In this document: positions 26,616 through 35,677 of the stretch, one piece after another | How positions within the stretch are numbered: the first letter of the stretch is position 1 | Layout: every line of letters starts with the position of its first letter | NCBI RefSeq assembly: GCF_902804485.1 | Contig: NZ_CADCST010000072.1 | Coordinates: forward strand, 1-64,000 | Direction: 5' to 3' | Source of the DNA: Flavobacterium collinsii | GTDB taxonomy: Bacteria; Bacteroidota; Bacteroidia; Flavobacteriales; Flavobacteriaceae | Length of the DNA stretch: 64,000 bases | The notes under the pieces: generated by a model | The model's database searches: none | Seen by the model: only the letters and a program-made list of their open reading frames with translations | Told to the model about the DNA's origin: nothing | Position numbers and translations under genes: made by a program

Positions 26616-27305
26616 ATGTTTAAAAATAAATCATATATCGGTATTTCATTTATCATTTTAATATTTGGAATTTATGCCGTTCCTAAAATCGTTGACAGAG
26701 TTAAAAATGGTGAGATTGTAAAAGGAAATCGTTTGGACAATGTTGGAGCGAAAACATCAAAGTCTGATGGTAAATTAATGAAGATTGGACCTGCTCCAAA
26801 ATTCGAATTAACCAATCAGGACAATAGTAAAGTTTCGAATGAGACTTATAAAGGGAAAGTGTATGTTTTGGAGTTTTTCTTTACAACCTGTCCGTCAATA
26901 TGCCCTAAAATGAATTTGAGCATGTTGGAAATTGAGAAAACGTTCTTCGGAAATCCAAATTTCGGAATCGTATCCATTACAATCGATCCAAAACACGATA
27001 CACCGCAAGTTTTAAAAGAACATGCGAAGTTGTTAGGAGTAAAATCATCTACCTGGAATTTCTTAACGGGAGATAAAACGACTATCATGGAACTGTCTAA
27101 CAAAGGCTTTAATTTGTATGCCGGAGAGAATGAAAAAGTAAGCGGTGGTTTTGAACATTCTGGCCTGTTCGCTTTAATTGATAAAGACGGAAATATCCGT
27201 TGCAGAAAAGATGAATTTGGAAATCCAAACATCTATTATGACGGATTAGATAAAAAAGGCGTTAGAGACATACAGGAAGATATTAAGATATTATTAGAAG
27301 AATAG
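26616..27305 (+). CDS. SCO family copper chaperone (SCO1/SenC)
   Basis: 229 residues with an N-terminal membrane anchor (YIGISFIILIFGIYAVP). The copper site is complete: C92 and C96 in TTCPSICPKMN plus H181 in FEHSGLF. The ITIDPKHDTP segment is also diagnostic. SCO proteins deliver copper or reduce the CuA site of cytochrome c oxidase subunit II, on the periplasmic face. It sits in a tight run, with 10 bp upstream and 2 bp downstream to its neighbours. Confidence 0.94.
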   Translation: MFKNKSYIGISFIILIFGIYAVPKIVDRVKNGEIVKGNRLDNVGAKTSKSDGKLMKIGPAPKFELTNQDNSKVSNETYKGKVYVLEFFFTTCPSICPKMNLSMLEIEKTFFGNPNFGIVSITIDPKHDTPQVLKEHAKLLGVKSSTWNFLTGDKTTIMELSNKGFNLYAGENEKVSGGFEHSGLFALIDKDGNIRCRKDEFGNPNIYYDGLDKKGVRDIQEDIKILLEE

Positions 27306-27307
27306 AA

Positions 27308-27889
27308 ATGGAAGATCATTCATTAGAAAAAAAATACAATAAATACATTATTGCGGTTTCAATCTTAATACCAGTTGTAGTGGGTATTTTATTTGTAATT
27401 AAATTAAAAGATTTTGGAATCAATGTTGAGCCTCTATCGTTTTTGCCGCCAATATATGCTACTACGAATGGTTTAACAGCAATTGCTTTGGTTTTGGGAG
27501 TTATTGCAATTAAAAATGGAAAGCAAAAACTTCATGAACGATTAATGACTTCGGCAATTGCTTTGTCTTTGGCTTTTTTGGTGATGTATGTTGCATATCA
27601 TATGACGGCTGATTCTACTAAATTAGGCGACTTAAATCATGATGGGATTGTTGATGCGGTTGAAAAAGCAAAAGTCGGTGCTGTTAGATATTTGTATGTT
27701 TTTATTTTACTTACACATATCGTTTTATCAGTTGTAATTATTCCTTTCGTTTTGGTTACTTATGTTAGGGCACTTTCAAAGCGTTTTGACAGACATAAAA
27801 GAATTGCTAAAATAACCTTTCCGCTTTGGTTGTATGTTGCGGTTACTGGTGTTATAGTTTACCTAATGATTTCTCCTTATTATGCTTAA
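27308..27889 (+). CDS. DUF420 membrane protein with EF-hand-like loop
   Basis: 193 residues, five predicted helices (about 13-31, 52-68, 80-98, 128-150, 171-189), the layout of the DUF420 family often found beside cytochrome oxidase assembly genes (CtaM-like). Between helices 3 and 4, residues 108-119 read DLNHDGIVDAVE, a full 12-residue EF-hand loop with D1, N3, D5, G6, hydrophobic 8, D9 and E12. That suggests calcium binding in the loop. The gene follows the SCO gene by 2 bp and overlaps the next start by 8 bp. Confidence 0.88.
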   Translation: MEDHSLEKKYNKYIIAVSILIPVVVGILFVIKLKDFGINVEPLSFLPPIYATTNGLTAIALVLGVIAIKNGKQKLHERLMTSAIALSLAFLVMYVAYHMTADSTKLGDLNHDGIVDAVEKAKVGAVRYLYVFILLTHIVLSVVIIPFVLVTYVRALSKRFDRHKRIAKITFPLWLYVAVTGVIVYLMISPYYA

Positions 27890-28184
27890 AATGGAAAATA
27901 GAATAAAGAATACAGAAAATAGAAGGGCAAATAAAAGTAGAGTAGTGAATTTTTTTTCAACCAAATACTTCTATGTTCTTTTGTCTATTTTCTTTTCTCT
28001 TAGTGTAAATGCCCAATGCGCAATGTGTCGTGCAGCGCTTGCAGGAGATTCGAATATCAAAAAAGCGGAAGCAGTAAACAATGGAATTGTTTATTTAATG
28101 GTTATCCCGTATTTACTGGTGGCGGTAATAGGTGTTCTGATTTACAGAATGTACCAGTCAAAAAAGAAAAAGTCAGACAATTAG
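27882..28184 (+). CDS. Small exported membrane protein with CxxC motif
   Basis: 100 residues from an ATG overlapping the DUF420 stop; an ATG at 27891 is also possible. An N-terminal signal-type helix (YFYVLLSIFFSLSVNAQ) is followed at once by CAMCRAALAGDSN, then a second helix (GIVYLMVIPYLLVAVIGVLIYRM) and a Lys-rich tail. The protein would expose a CxxC pair at the membrane surface outside the cytoplasm. I do not know a named family. The operon context (SCO, DUF420) suggests a role in oxidase assembly or copper handling. Confidence 0.75.
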   Translation: MLKMENRIKNTENRRANKSRVVNFFSTKYFYVLLSIFFSLSVNAQCAMCRAALAGDSNIKKAEAVNNGIVYLMVIPYLLVAVIGVLIYRMYQSKKKKSDN

Positions 28185-28247
28185 TCAATTCGATAATTAG
28201 ATAATGTGTCAATTAGTTAATTATCGAATTGACTAATTGACACATTT
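28180..28247. terminator. Long inverted repeat between convergent genes
   Basis: Arms of 20 bp at 28180-28199 and 28218-28237 are reverse complements (ATTAGTCAATTCGATAATTA and its partner). A second nested pair, AATGTGTCAATTA at 28203-28215, matches 28235-28247. It may serve as a bidirectional terminator, although it lacks GC and a clean T-run, and it resembles a dispersed palindromic repeat. Confidence 0.5.
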
Positions 28248-28257
28248 TATTTGACTA

Positions 28258-29664
28258 TTATTTTAATCCGTTAACCGATACATTCACCGTTCCGTTTATT
28301 TTGATAAAAGCAATAATGGCTTGATTGGTCAGTTGAATTTTATCAAACTGAATATCTTCCATTTTTCCATTGACAAAAACACCCGGCATTGGAGAATAGT
28401 TTTTAAGATAGGCAGCCATGTTTTTTTTGCCCTCCTCTAAATTGGGTTGTATTGAATAACGGCAGCTTGCTTCCATTTTTCTTAAAATAAAGCCTTGTCC
28501 TAGCCAGCTTGCCGTACGCATTAATTTGCTTTTTGTATCTAAAACATAGTCGAGTTTTTCAAAGTAAATTTCTTTCGTCTGAGGATTGTATTGAGGGAAT
28601 CCGTTTAAATAAAGAGTTCCGTTTATCGATCCTAAAACATCAAGTGCAATTACCATCTTTCCGTTTTTATGCCAGATCGATACATTTTTTACCGTCACTT
28701 TTTTAGTGCCGGAACCAAACTCCTGGCCGGCAAAATTCTTTGTCATAATTTTTGAGGCATCGATATAAGTAGATATGGCTGCTATGTTTGCCGAAATCTG
28801 ATTTGGGATTTTAGCGACAGGTTTTAATACAATTTTGTTGACGCTGAATTTAGATTCGGGTTGTTTGCCTACTATAGTTTCCATATTACATTTCATTCCC
28901 ATATCCAGCACAAACTGATCGTTTTTTAGTTTGGCATTTGTTGAATAAACTTCTACGGGAACAATTCTGAGCCAGCTTTCATATGTGTCACTTAGTTGAA
29001 ATGGCGTGCATATCTTTTCTAATGCCGCTAAAACATTTGGTTTAAAATCCATGGATTTCTCGATGGCTTCATCAATTTTCTTTTCAATCTTAGATTTAAA
29101 AATAGAAATCGCTGGATTTACGAGATAAGTAATAGGCATGCTTTTTCCAAAGATTAGCATGGTTGGACTTTCGCTCCAGTCTAAAGATTTAAACTCTGTT
29201 TTTGTATTTAATTTCCAGTTCGTCAATGCCACTTCACTAGAAAGGGTAATAACGCCATTGAGGTTGAATTCCCTGGTATCGTATAAGTCAACGCCTAACT
29301 TCTTGGTGCCAATACGATATTTAATTGTCGCTTTTAGTGGCAAAATTGTTTTTATCTTTTTGTCCGGGCTTGCGGGATCATTTTGGATTCTTATGGGGGC
29401 TTGCTTCCAGATTTTCATCTCGATATCGTCATCGTCGATCGTATTGTCTTCGTAAATCAATCCATTTAGAAGGGAGTTTGTTTGATTTTCAATGTCGGTA
29501 AGCTTTACCGTGATAGGCAAATTGATAAAGGAAGGGTTTGCTTCATAAACTAATGGACTAGCATCATCCGGTTCCGGTTTTAAGGTTTCCAGTTTTTGAG
29601 CTGTAGAGCAGCTTGTAAGTGCTGCAACTAGTGAGAATAAAGAGATAATGGAAGAAAACTTCAT
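28258..29664 (-). CDS. DUF4403 family lipoprotein
   Basis: 468 residues with a lipoprotein signal (lipobox cysteine C19 in LTSCSTAQ). The mature part has alternating strands and helices with features I associate with DUF4403: NLPITVKLTDIENQTNSLLNGLIYED near the start, and a repeated central/late half (FSVNKIVLKPVAKIPNQISANIAAISTYI). The family resembles lipid-binding tubular lipoprotein folds. The function is unknown. It is a single gene, convergent with the oxidase cluster and divergent from the exporter operon. Confidence 0.82.
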   Translation of the reverse strand: MKFSSIISLFSLVAALTSCSTAQKLETLKPEPDDASPLVYEANPSFINLPITVKLTDIENQTNSLLNGLIYEDNTIDDDDIEMKIWKQAPIRIQNDPASPDKKIKTILPLKATIKYRIGTKKLGVDLYDTREFNLNGVITLSSEVALTNWKLNTKTEFKSLDWSESPTMLIFGKSMPITYLVNPAISIFKSKIEKKIDEAIEKSMDFKPNVLAALEKICTPFQLSDTYESWLRIVPVEVYSTNAKLKNDQFVLDMGMKCNMETIVGKQPESKFSVNKIVLKPVAKIPNQISANIAAISTYIDASKIMTKNFAGQEFGSGTKKVTVKNVSIWHKNGKMVIALDVLGSINGTLYLNGFPQYNPQTKEIYFEKLDYVLDTKSKLMRTASWLGQGFILRKMEASCRYSIQPNLEEGKKNMAAYLKNYSPMPGVFVNGKMEDIQFDKIQLTNQAIIAFIKINGTVNVSVNGLK

Positions 29665-29687
29665 CGTTAAGATTTTTTTTTGTCTGA

Positions 29688-29695
29688 CAAAATTA
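29688..29695 (-). promoter_or_regulatory. Putative -7 element (TAATTTTG, minus strand) of the DUF4403 gene
   Basis: Reads TAATTTTG on the minus strand, about 24 bp before the ATG. Confidence 0.45.
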
Positions 29696-29844
29696 AGAAA
29701 ACAATTATATTATAGTGAAAATGTGTAACAATTAGCAAGAAAGCGAGTCTTATTCCAAGAACAAAGGCTAATTATTAACGTTTTCTTACCATAAAAAGGT
29801 TAAGAAAAATGTTATTATTGTTTTAAAATTTAACAAATATCACC

Positions 29845-30546
29845 ATGATCGAGATCAAAGATTTGCACAAGTCCTATAAAATGGGCAATTCGGAGTTGCA
29901 TGTGTTAAAAGGAATTAATTTTAATATTGAAGAAGGTGAGTTGGTTGCAATTATGGGATCATCAGGGTCCGGAAAATCAACACTTTTAAATATATTAGGA
30001 ATTCTGGATGAGGCCGATTCTGGTAGTTATATTTTAGATAAAACGCCTATTAAGAAATTAAACGAAACAATAGCGTCTAAATATCGTAATAAGTTTTTGG
30101 GATTTGTGTTTCAATCTTTCAATCTAATCAACTATAAAACGGCTCTCGATAATGTTGCAATGCCTTTGTATTATCAGGGAATCAAAAGAAAAGAGCGTTA
30201 TGACATTGCGATGAAATATTTGGAGAAAGTTGGGCTAGGTTCACATTCTCACCATTTACCTAATGAGCTTTCCGGAGGTCAGAAACAACGTGTTGCTATT
30301 GCCAGAGCTTTGGCTTCAAATCCAAAAGTTTTATTGGCGGATGAGCCCACAGGAGCTTTGGATACCAAAACGTCCTATGAAGTTATGGAATTGATTCAGG
30401 GAATTAACGATGAAGGAAAAACGATCCTTATTGTAACTCATGAACCTGATATTGCCGCAATGTGCAAAAGAAATGTGGTCCTGAAAGACGGATTAATTAT
30501 CGATGATAAAAAGGTAGAACAAGTTAGAGCTTCATCTTATGTTTAA
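29845..30546 (+). CDS. ABC exporter ATPase, LolD/MacB type
   Basis: 233 residues. Walker A is GSSGSGKS (38-45), the signature is LSGGQKQR (142-149) and Walker B is VLLADEP (162-168), followed by H in VTHEPD. It belongs to the MacB/LolD family, whose dimers drive mechanotransmission rather than membrane translocation. It is first in the exporter operon and overlaps the first permease by 8 bp. Confidence 0.94.
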   Translation: MIEIKDLHKSYKMGNSELHVLKGINFNIEEGELVAIMGSSGSGKSTLLNILGILDEADSGSYILDKTPIKKLNETIASKYRNKFLGFVFQSFNLINYKTALDNVAMPLYYQGIKRKERYDIAMKYLEKVGLGSHSHHLPNELSGGQKQRVAIARALASNPKVLLADEPTGALDTKTSYEVMELIQGINDEGKTILIVTHEPDIAAMCKRNVVLKDGLIIDDKKVEQVRASSYV

Positions 30547-31783
30547 TATTGAGCGTTGGCAGGAAATATTTGAGGCAATCTCTAAAAATCGATTAAGAAC
30601 GTTCCTTACCGGAGTTTCTGTAGCGTCAGGGATTTTTATTTTAGTGATTTTGCTTGGAGCGGGTAAAGGGCTTCAGAACGGAATTGAGAAGCAATTCGAG
30701 CGTGATGCTGCCGGAATTATTGAAGTTTGGTCAGGAACCACAACAAAAGAGTACAAAGGTTTAAATCCGGGAAGACAAATTCAGTTTAGAAACAGTGATT
30801 ATTCTCAGTCTGTTCAGAAATTTAATGATAAACTGGAGTTGAAGGCGGCAACGCAAAATTATTGGGGAGGGACATTTACCTATGGTAAAGAATCCGGAAG
30901 TTATCAATACAGAGGAGTAGATCCGGATTATTCAGGAATAGAGAATCTTACTGTTGTTCAGGGACGATACATAAACAGTAGTGATTTAGCCAATAATGAA
31001 AAAGTAGCCTGTATTGGGATGAAACTCAAAACAGATTTGTTTAAAGACAAAGATGCTCTGGGGAAAGAGATCGCGATTAACAATATTAATTTTAAAGTAG
31101 TCGGAGTCTTTACTGATCCGGGAGGAGAAAGAGAAGAAACCAGAGCTTACCTGCCAAAAACGACAGTTCAGAGAGCGTATGGTGGTGGGGATAAAATTAG
31201 TAACCTGTTTTTTACTTTAAAGAAAACGAATGATTACGATGAAGCTTTGGCGCAGTCTGAAAAATTTACACAAGATTTAAAGAACCTTTTAAAAAGTAAA
31301 AATGTAATCGCTCCCAATGACGATAGTGGAGTTGGAGTCTACAATTCAGTGAAAGATGCAAAGCAATTTTATGATTTAAATTTATACATACGATTATTCT
31401 TCTGGTGGGTAGGTATTTGTACCATCATTGCCGGAGTTGTTGGGGTAAGTAATATCATGTTGATTATTGTAAAGGAAAGAACAAAGGAAATCGGAATACG
31501 AAAAGCACTTGGAGCTTCTCCGTTTTCAATCATTTCGATGATACTTCATGAATCTATTTTTATAACCACTATTGCTGGTTTTGTTGGTTTATTGGCCAGC
31601 TTGGCTTTACTGGAATTTGTGGGGCCAATGGTACAAAGTGAGTATTTTAGAGATCCTGAAGTCGATTTTAGTGTAGCTTTAACCACGCTTGCTTTGCTTG
31701 TATTTGCCGGCGCTATGGCGGGATTTTTCCCGGCATACCGAGCAGCCAAAATTAAACCTATTGTAGCACTTAGAGACGAATAA
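30539..31783 (+). CDS. MacB-like ABC permease 1
   Basis: 414 residues. One N-terminal helix (FLTGVSVASGIFILVILLGAGKGL), a periplasmic MacB_PCD domain (about 45-275), then three C-terminal helices of an FtsX domain with the cytoplasmic coupling segment VKERTKEIGIRKALGASP. This is the MacB topology without a fused ATPase. It ends 2 bp before a paralogous permease, suggesting the pair forms a heterodimer. Confidence 0.92.
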   Translation: MFNIERWQEIFEAISKNRLRTFLTGVSVASGIFILVILLGAGKGLQNGIEKQFERDAAGIIEVWSGTTTKEYKGLNPGRQIQFRNSDYSQSVQKFNDKLELKAATQNYWGGTFTYGKESGSYQYRGVDPDYSGIENLTVVQGRYINSSDLANNEKVACIGMKLKTDLFKDKDALGKEIAINNINFKVVGVFTDPGGEREETRAYLPKTTVQRAYGGGDKISNLFFTLKKTNDYDEALAQSEKFTQDLKNLLKSKNVIAPNDDSGVGVYNSVKDAKQFYDLNLYIRLFFWWVGICTIIAGVVGVSNIMLIIVKERTKEIGIRKALGASPFSIISMILHESIFITTIAGFVGLLASLALLEFVGPMVQSEYFRDPEVDFSVALTTLALLVFAGAMAGFFPAYRAAKIKPIVALRDE

Positions 31784-31785
31784 TT

Positions 31786-33051
31786 ATGTTTAAAAAAGAT
31801 AATTGGGACGAGATTTTACAGGCTTTGACGGCCAACGTTTTCAGAACGATTCTAACTGCTTTTGGGGTGTTCTGGGGGATCTTTATTTTGGTCATTTTAC
31901 TGGCAGCTGGAAATGGTTTGGAGAATGGTGTGAAAAAAGATTTTGACGGAATTGCGACAAATACCATGTTTATGTGGAGTCAAACAACATCAAAAGCTTA
32001 CAAAGGTTTGCCTAAAACACGTCGTTATGATTTTAGAAATAGTGATGTTGGTGCTTTAAAAGCAGCCTTGCCGGATTTGTTATATGTGTCACCACGAAAT
32101 CAGCTGGGGGATTTTAACGGGAGTAATAATGTGGTTCGCGGTACAAAAACTTCGGCATTTACCATTTACGGGGATTACCCGGAGTTGATCAAACAGCAAC
32201 CGATGGATATTATCAAAGGACGATTTGTTAATCAACAGGATATTCTTGAGAGACGAAAAGTTGCAGTAATTGGTAAAGGTGTTATCAGTGAGCTTTATGG
32301 AAAAGGAGAGGAAGCAATTGGGACATATGTGAAAATCAACGGAATCAATTTTATGGTTGTAGGAGTTTATAATTCAAAACAACAAGGAGGAAATGCAGAA
32401 CAGGAACAGAAAAATATATTTATTCCCTTTACCGCTTTTCAACAAGCCTTTAATTATGGGGATAAAGTTGGCTGGATGGCACTTACTGCAAAAGATGAAA
32501 CTTCGATTACCGATTTAAAGCCAAAAATTCTGGAAATCATTAAAGCACTTCATTCTGTAAATCCTACAGATGAGCGTGCTGTAGGTAATTTTGATTTGTA
32601 CGAGCAGTTTAATAAAGTGCAAAGTTTGTTTAATATCTTGAAAATCATTGCTTATTTTGTGGGAACATTGGTTTTGATTTCGGGAGTAATTGGTATTTCA
32701 AATATTATGCTTATTGTAGTTAAAGAACGTACCAAAGAAATAGGTATTCGCCGGGCTTTAGGGGCTACCCCTGCTGCTATTCGAGGGCAAATTTTAGCTG
32801 AATCTATATTTTTGACGATCATTTCAGGTATGCTGGGTATTGCAGTGGCAACCGGAATTATAGCAATTCTAAACATGGTTTTAGATTCGATGCCTCCGGA
32901 AAGCAATATGATGTTTGCTAATCCAAGCGTCGATTTAGGAGTTGTATTTGTGGCTTTAATCATATTAGTAGGATCTGGTTTGCTAGCGGGATTTATTCCG
33001 GCACAGACCGCAATTAATGTAAAGCCGGTAGATGCTTTGCGAACAGAATAA
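31786..33051 (+). CDS. MacB-like ABC permease 2
   Basis: 421 residues with the same topology as its upstream paralogue: N-terminal helix (ILTAFGVFWGIFILVILLAAGNGLENG), MacB_PCD domain, and FtsX helices with VKERTKEIGIRRALGATP. The two permeases share recognisable sequence at both ends but diverge in the periplasmic domain, so they are an old duplication. The periplasmic adaptor gene begins 41 bp later. Confidence 0.92.
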   Translation: MFKKDNWDEILQALTANVFRTILTAFGVFWGIFILVILLAAGNGLENGVKKDFDGIATNTMFMWSQTTSKAYKGLPKTRRYDFRNSDVGALKAALPDLLYVSPRNQLGDFNGSNNVVRGTKTSAFTIYGDYPELIKQQPMDIIKGRFVNQQDILERRKVAVIGKGVISELYGKGEEAIGTYVKINGINFMVVGVYNSKQQGGNAEQEQKNIFIPFTAFQQAFNYGDKVGWMALTAKDETSITDLKPKILEIIKALHSVNPTDERAVGNFDLYEQFNKVQSLFNILKIIAYFVGTLVLISGVIGISNIMLIVVKERTKEIGIRRALGATPAAIRGQILAESIFLTIISGMLGIAVATGIIAILNMVLDSMPPESNMMFANPSVDLGVVFVALIILVGSGLLAGFIPAQTAINVKPVDALRTE

Positions 33052-33091
33052 ATTATCAATCAGAATATAATCGAATTAAACTGAAAACACA

Positions 33092-34207
33092 ATGAAAAAA
33101 GGAGTAACCGTAACCATTTTAATCTTTATTGCTATAGTTTTTTTTGGCGCACTATATTACTTGTACGCTAAGAACCAAGAATCTCCGATTGTTTTTAAAA
33201 CGGAGAAAGCAGAGATTAAAACGATCGTGAAGAATACAATTGCAACGGGTAATATTCAGCCTAATGAAGAGGTCTTAATCAAACCAAACATCTCAGGTAT
33301 TATCGAAGAAGTGTATATCAAAGCAGGAGAGAAAATTAAGGCAGGCGATATGATCGCAAAAATCAGAGTTGTAGCCAATGTTTCTAATGTTAGTAGTACC
33401 CAAAATCAGGTACAGACAAGTAAAATTGCTTTAGACAATCAGGAGAAAATTTACCAAAGACAAAAAATATTATTTGACAAAGATGTAATTTCTGCAAATG
33501 ATTTTGATGCTGCACAATTGGCATACAAACAGGCAAAACAAAACTATCTTGCTGCCAAACAAAGTTTGGATATTGTAAAAACAGGAACAACAACATCACT
33601 AGGAAATTATGCCAACACTTTAATTCGTTCAACGGTAAATGGAATGGTATTGGCGGTTCCGGTTAAAGTAGGAAATCAGGTTATTGAAAGTAATAATTTT
33701 AATGAAGGAACTACTATTGCAAGTGTTGCAGATGTAGGAAGAATGATTTTCATTGGAAAAATTGATGAATCTGAAGTAGGAAAGATCAAAGAAAGAATGC
33801 CAATTGAGATCACAGTTGGAGCTATCGAAAACAAGAAGTTTGATGCAGTTCTGACCGATATAGCTCCTAAGGGAGTTGTGGAAAACGGAGCAATCCAGTT
33901 TGAAATTAAAGCGGCTTTAGAGAATAGAGATGCGACTTTTATCAGAGCAGGTTTAAGTGCTAATGCTTCGATTATCTTAGAAAAAGCAGATAAAGTTTTG
34001 GCAATCAAAGAATCATTGGTGCAATTTGATAAAAAAACGCAAAAGCCATACGTTGAGATTGAAACTACTCCTCAAAAATTTCAAAGAAAAGATTTGGTTT
34101 TAGGAGTTAGTGACGGAATTTATGTTCAGGTGAAAAGCGGAATTAAAGCTTCGGATAAAATTAAAATCTGGAATCAGGGATTGATTACTGAAACAGAAAA
34201 GAAATAA
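33092..34207 (+). CDS. Periplasmic adaptor (HlyD/MacA type) 1
   Basis: 371 residues. One N-terminal membrane anchor (VTVTILIFIAIVFFGALYYLYA), then a lipoyl-type half motif (EEVLIKPNISGIIEEVYIKAGEKIKAGDMIAKI), a helical hairpin (about 105-165), the returning lipoyl half, and a beta-barrel domain. It should bridge the permeases and a TolC channel. It comes directly after the permeases, before the channel gene. Confidence 0.9.
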   Translation: MKKGVTVTILIFIAIVFFGALYYLYAKNQESPIVFKTEKAEIKTIVKNTIATGNIQPNEEVLIKPNISGIIEEVYIKAGEKIKAGDMIAKIRVVANVSNVSSTQNQVQTSKIALDNQEKIYQRQKILFDKDVISANDFDAAQLAYKQAKQNYLAAKQSLDIVKTGTTTSLGNYANTLIRSTVNGMVLAVPVKVGNQVIESNNFNEGTTIASVADVGRMIFIGKIDESEVGKIKERMPIEITVGAIENKKFDAVLTDIAPKGVVENGAIQFEIKAALENRDATFIRAGLSANASIILEKADKVLAIKESLVQFDKKTQKPYVEIETTPQKFQRKDLVLGVSDGIYVQVKSGIKASDKIKIWNQGLITETEKK

Positions 34208-34246
34208 TTGGGACAAATAAAGAGTTTTTGGTTTTTAAAAAAATGT

Positions 34247-34254
34247 TAAATTTG
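34247..34254 (+). promoter_or_regulatory. Putative internal promoter (TTTG, TAAATTTG) before the TolC gene
   Basis: TAAATTTG with TTTG at 34227-34230 upstream (16-bp spacer), in the 81-bp gap between the adaptor and channel genes. It could raise channel expression independently of the ATPase. Confidence 0.5.
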
Positions 34255-34288
34255 CGTAGTAGGGTTACTATGCTTTCATTCAAAATAT

Positions 34289-35671
34289 ATGAAAATAAAT
34301 AAATATAATAGTCTGGTTTTTGCGATGTTATTTGGGTTTGGCTTATCTGGCCAGGCGCAGGCAAAGAAATGGACCTTGGAAGAATGTGTTCGTTATGCAT
34401 TAGAAAATAATATTACGATAAAGTTGTCAGAACTGGATGTTCAAAATGCAGCGATTGACAAAAGGGCTGCCTTTGGAAGTTATCTTCCGTCAGTAAGTGG
34501 TAATGCATCACATTCCTGGAACATTGGTTTGAATCAGGATCTTACAACCGGTCTTTTGCGTAATCAAACGACACAGTACTCTTCTGTAGGTTTAAGTGCG
34601 GGAGTTGATATTTATAAAGGTTTGCAAATTCAAAATACGTATAGAAGAACAAAACTTGCCATCATAGCTTCACAATATCAATTGCTGAAAATTCAGGAAG
34701 ATATTTCACTGAATGTGGCCAATGCCTTCCTTCAGATCCTTTCGAATAAAGAAGATTTAAAAATAAAACAAGAACAGCTAACCATTGATGAAAAACGTTT
34801 GGCACGTTCTGAAGAAATGGTTAATGCCGGGACTATTCCCAGAGGTGATTTGTTTGATTTAAAAGCAACTGTGGCAACTGACAAACAAAATATCACCGTT
34901 TCAGAAAATAATTTCTTAATCTCAAAATTGAGTTTGGCCCAACTTTTACAACTAAAAGAATTTACAGATTTTGATGTGGTAGATGATACTAACGCAAAAG
35001 ATGAAAATAACATTATGGCTCAAACTCCGGATGAGATTTACAACAAAGCAAAAGAAACAAGAACTGAACTAAAACTGGCGCAAACCAATCTTGAAATTGC
35101 ACAGAAAAGTGTTACTATTGCAAAAGGAGCTTATCAGCCAACATTAAGAGGATTCTATGGATTCGATACCAGAGCGAGTTACAGTGACCGAACCAGACTG
35201 GATGAAAATAATAAACCCTATTCTGTAGGGCCGGATCCAATATTTAAACAGTTCAGTGATAATAAAGGACATAATTTTGGTTTTCGTTTAGATGTGCCAA
35301 TTTTTAATGGTTTTTCAATTCGAAATAATGTAGAGCGCAGTAAAGTAAGTTTAGAAAAATCTAAAATAGATTTAGAGCAAAAAAGTTTAGATTTGCAACG
35401 TAATGTTTATACAGCTTTTACAAATGCGAAAGGAGCTTTAAATACTTACGAATCGTCTACCGTAACATTAGAAGCAAGACAGCAGGCCTATAACTATGCG
35501 AAAGAAAAGTATGATGTAGGTTTAATGAATTCTTTTGATTTTACTCAGGCACAAACATTGTTAACAAATGCGCAGTCCGATGTGATCCGAACAAAATACG
35601 ATTACATATTTAAAATAAAAATATTAGAATTCTACTTTGGAATTCCAATTGTTCCAATTGTTACAAAATAA
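34289..35671 (+). CDS. TolC family outer membrane efflux channel
   Basis: 460 residues with a signal peptide (SLVFAMLFGFGLSGQAQA). Typical TolC features are the N-terminal WTLEECVRYALENNITIKLSELD and two long coiled-coil regions with internal similarity (ANAFLQILSNKEDLKIKQEQL and NVYTAFTNAKGALNTYESS). The C-terminal part reads YDVGLMNSFDFTQAQTLLTNAQSD. It forms the trimeric exit duct of the exporter. The second adaptor gene starts 6 bp after it. Confidence 0.93.
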   Translation: MKINKYNSLVFAMLFGFGLSGQAQAKKWTLEECVRYALENNITIKLSELDVQNAAIDKRAAFGSYLPSVSGNASHSWNIGLNQDLTTGLLRNQTTQYSSVGLSAGVDIYKGLQIQNTYRRTKLAIIASQYQLLKIQEDISLNVANAFLQILSNKEDLKIKQEQLTIDEKRLARSEEMVNAGTIPRGDLFDLKATVATDKQNITVSENNFLISKLSLAQLLQLKEFTDFDVVDDTNAKDENNIMAQTPDEIYNKAKETRTELKLAQTNLEIAQKSVTIAKGAYQPTLRGFYGFDTRASYSDRTRLDENNKPYSVGPDPIFKQFSDNKGHNFGFRLDVPIFNGFSIRNNVERSKVSLEKSKIDLEQKSLDLQRNVYTAFTNAKGALNTYESSTVTLEARQQAYNYAKEKYDVGLMNSFDFTQAQTLLTNAQSDVIRTKYDYIFKIKILEFYFGIPIVPIVTK

Positions 35672-35677
35672 TTTATT

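Noticed and set aside
26846..27232. 128-residue minus-strand frame across the SCO gene
   Set aside because: It is the antisense shadow of a well-supported SCO gene with intact copper ligands.
32652..33059. 135-residue minus-strand frame across the second permease
   Set aside because: It is an antisense frame opposite the FtsX domain. Its composition has no independent family signal.
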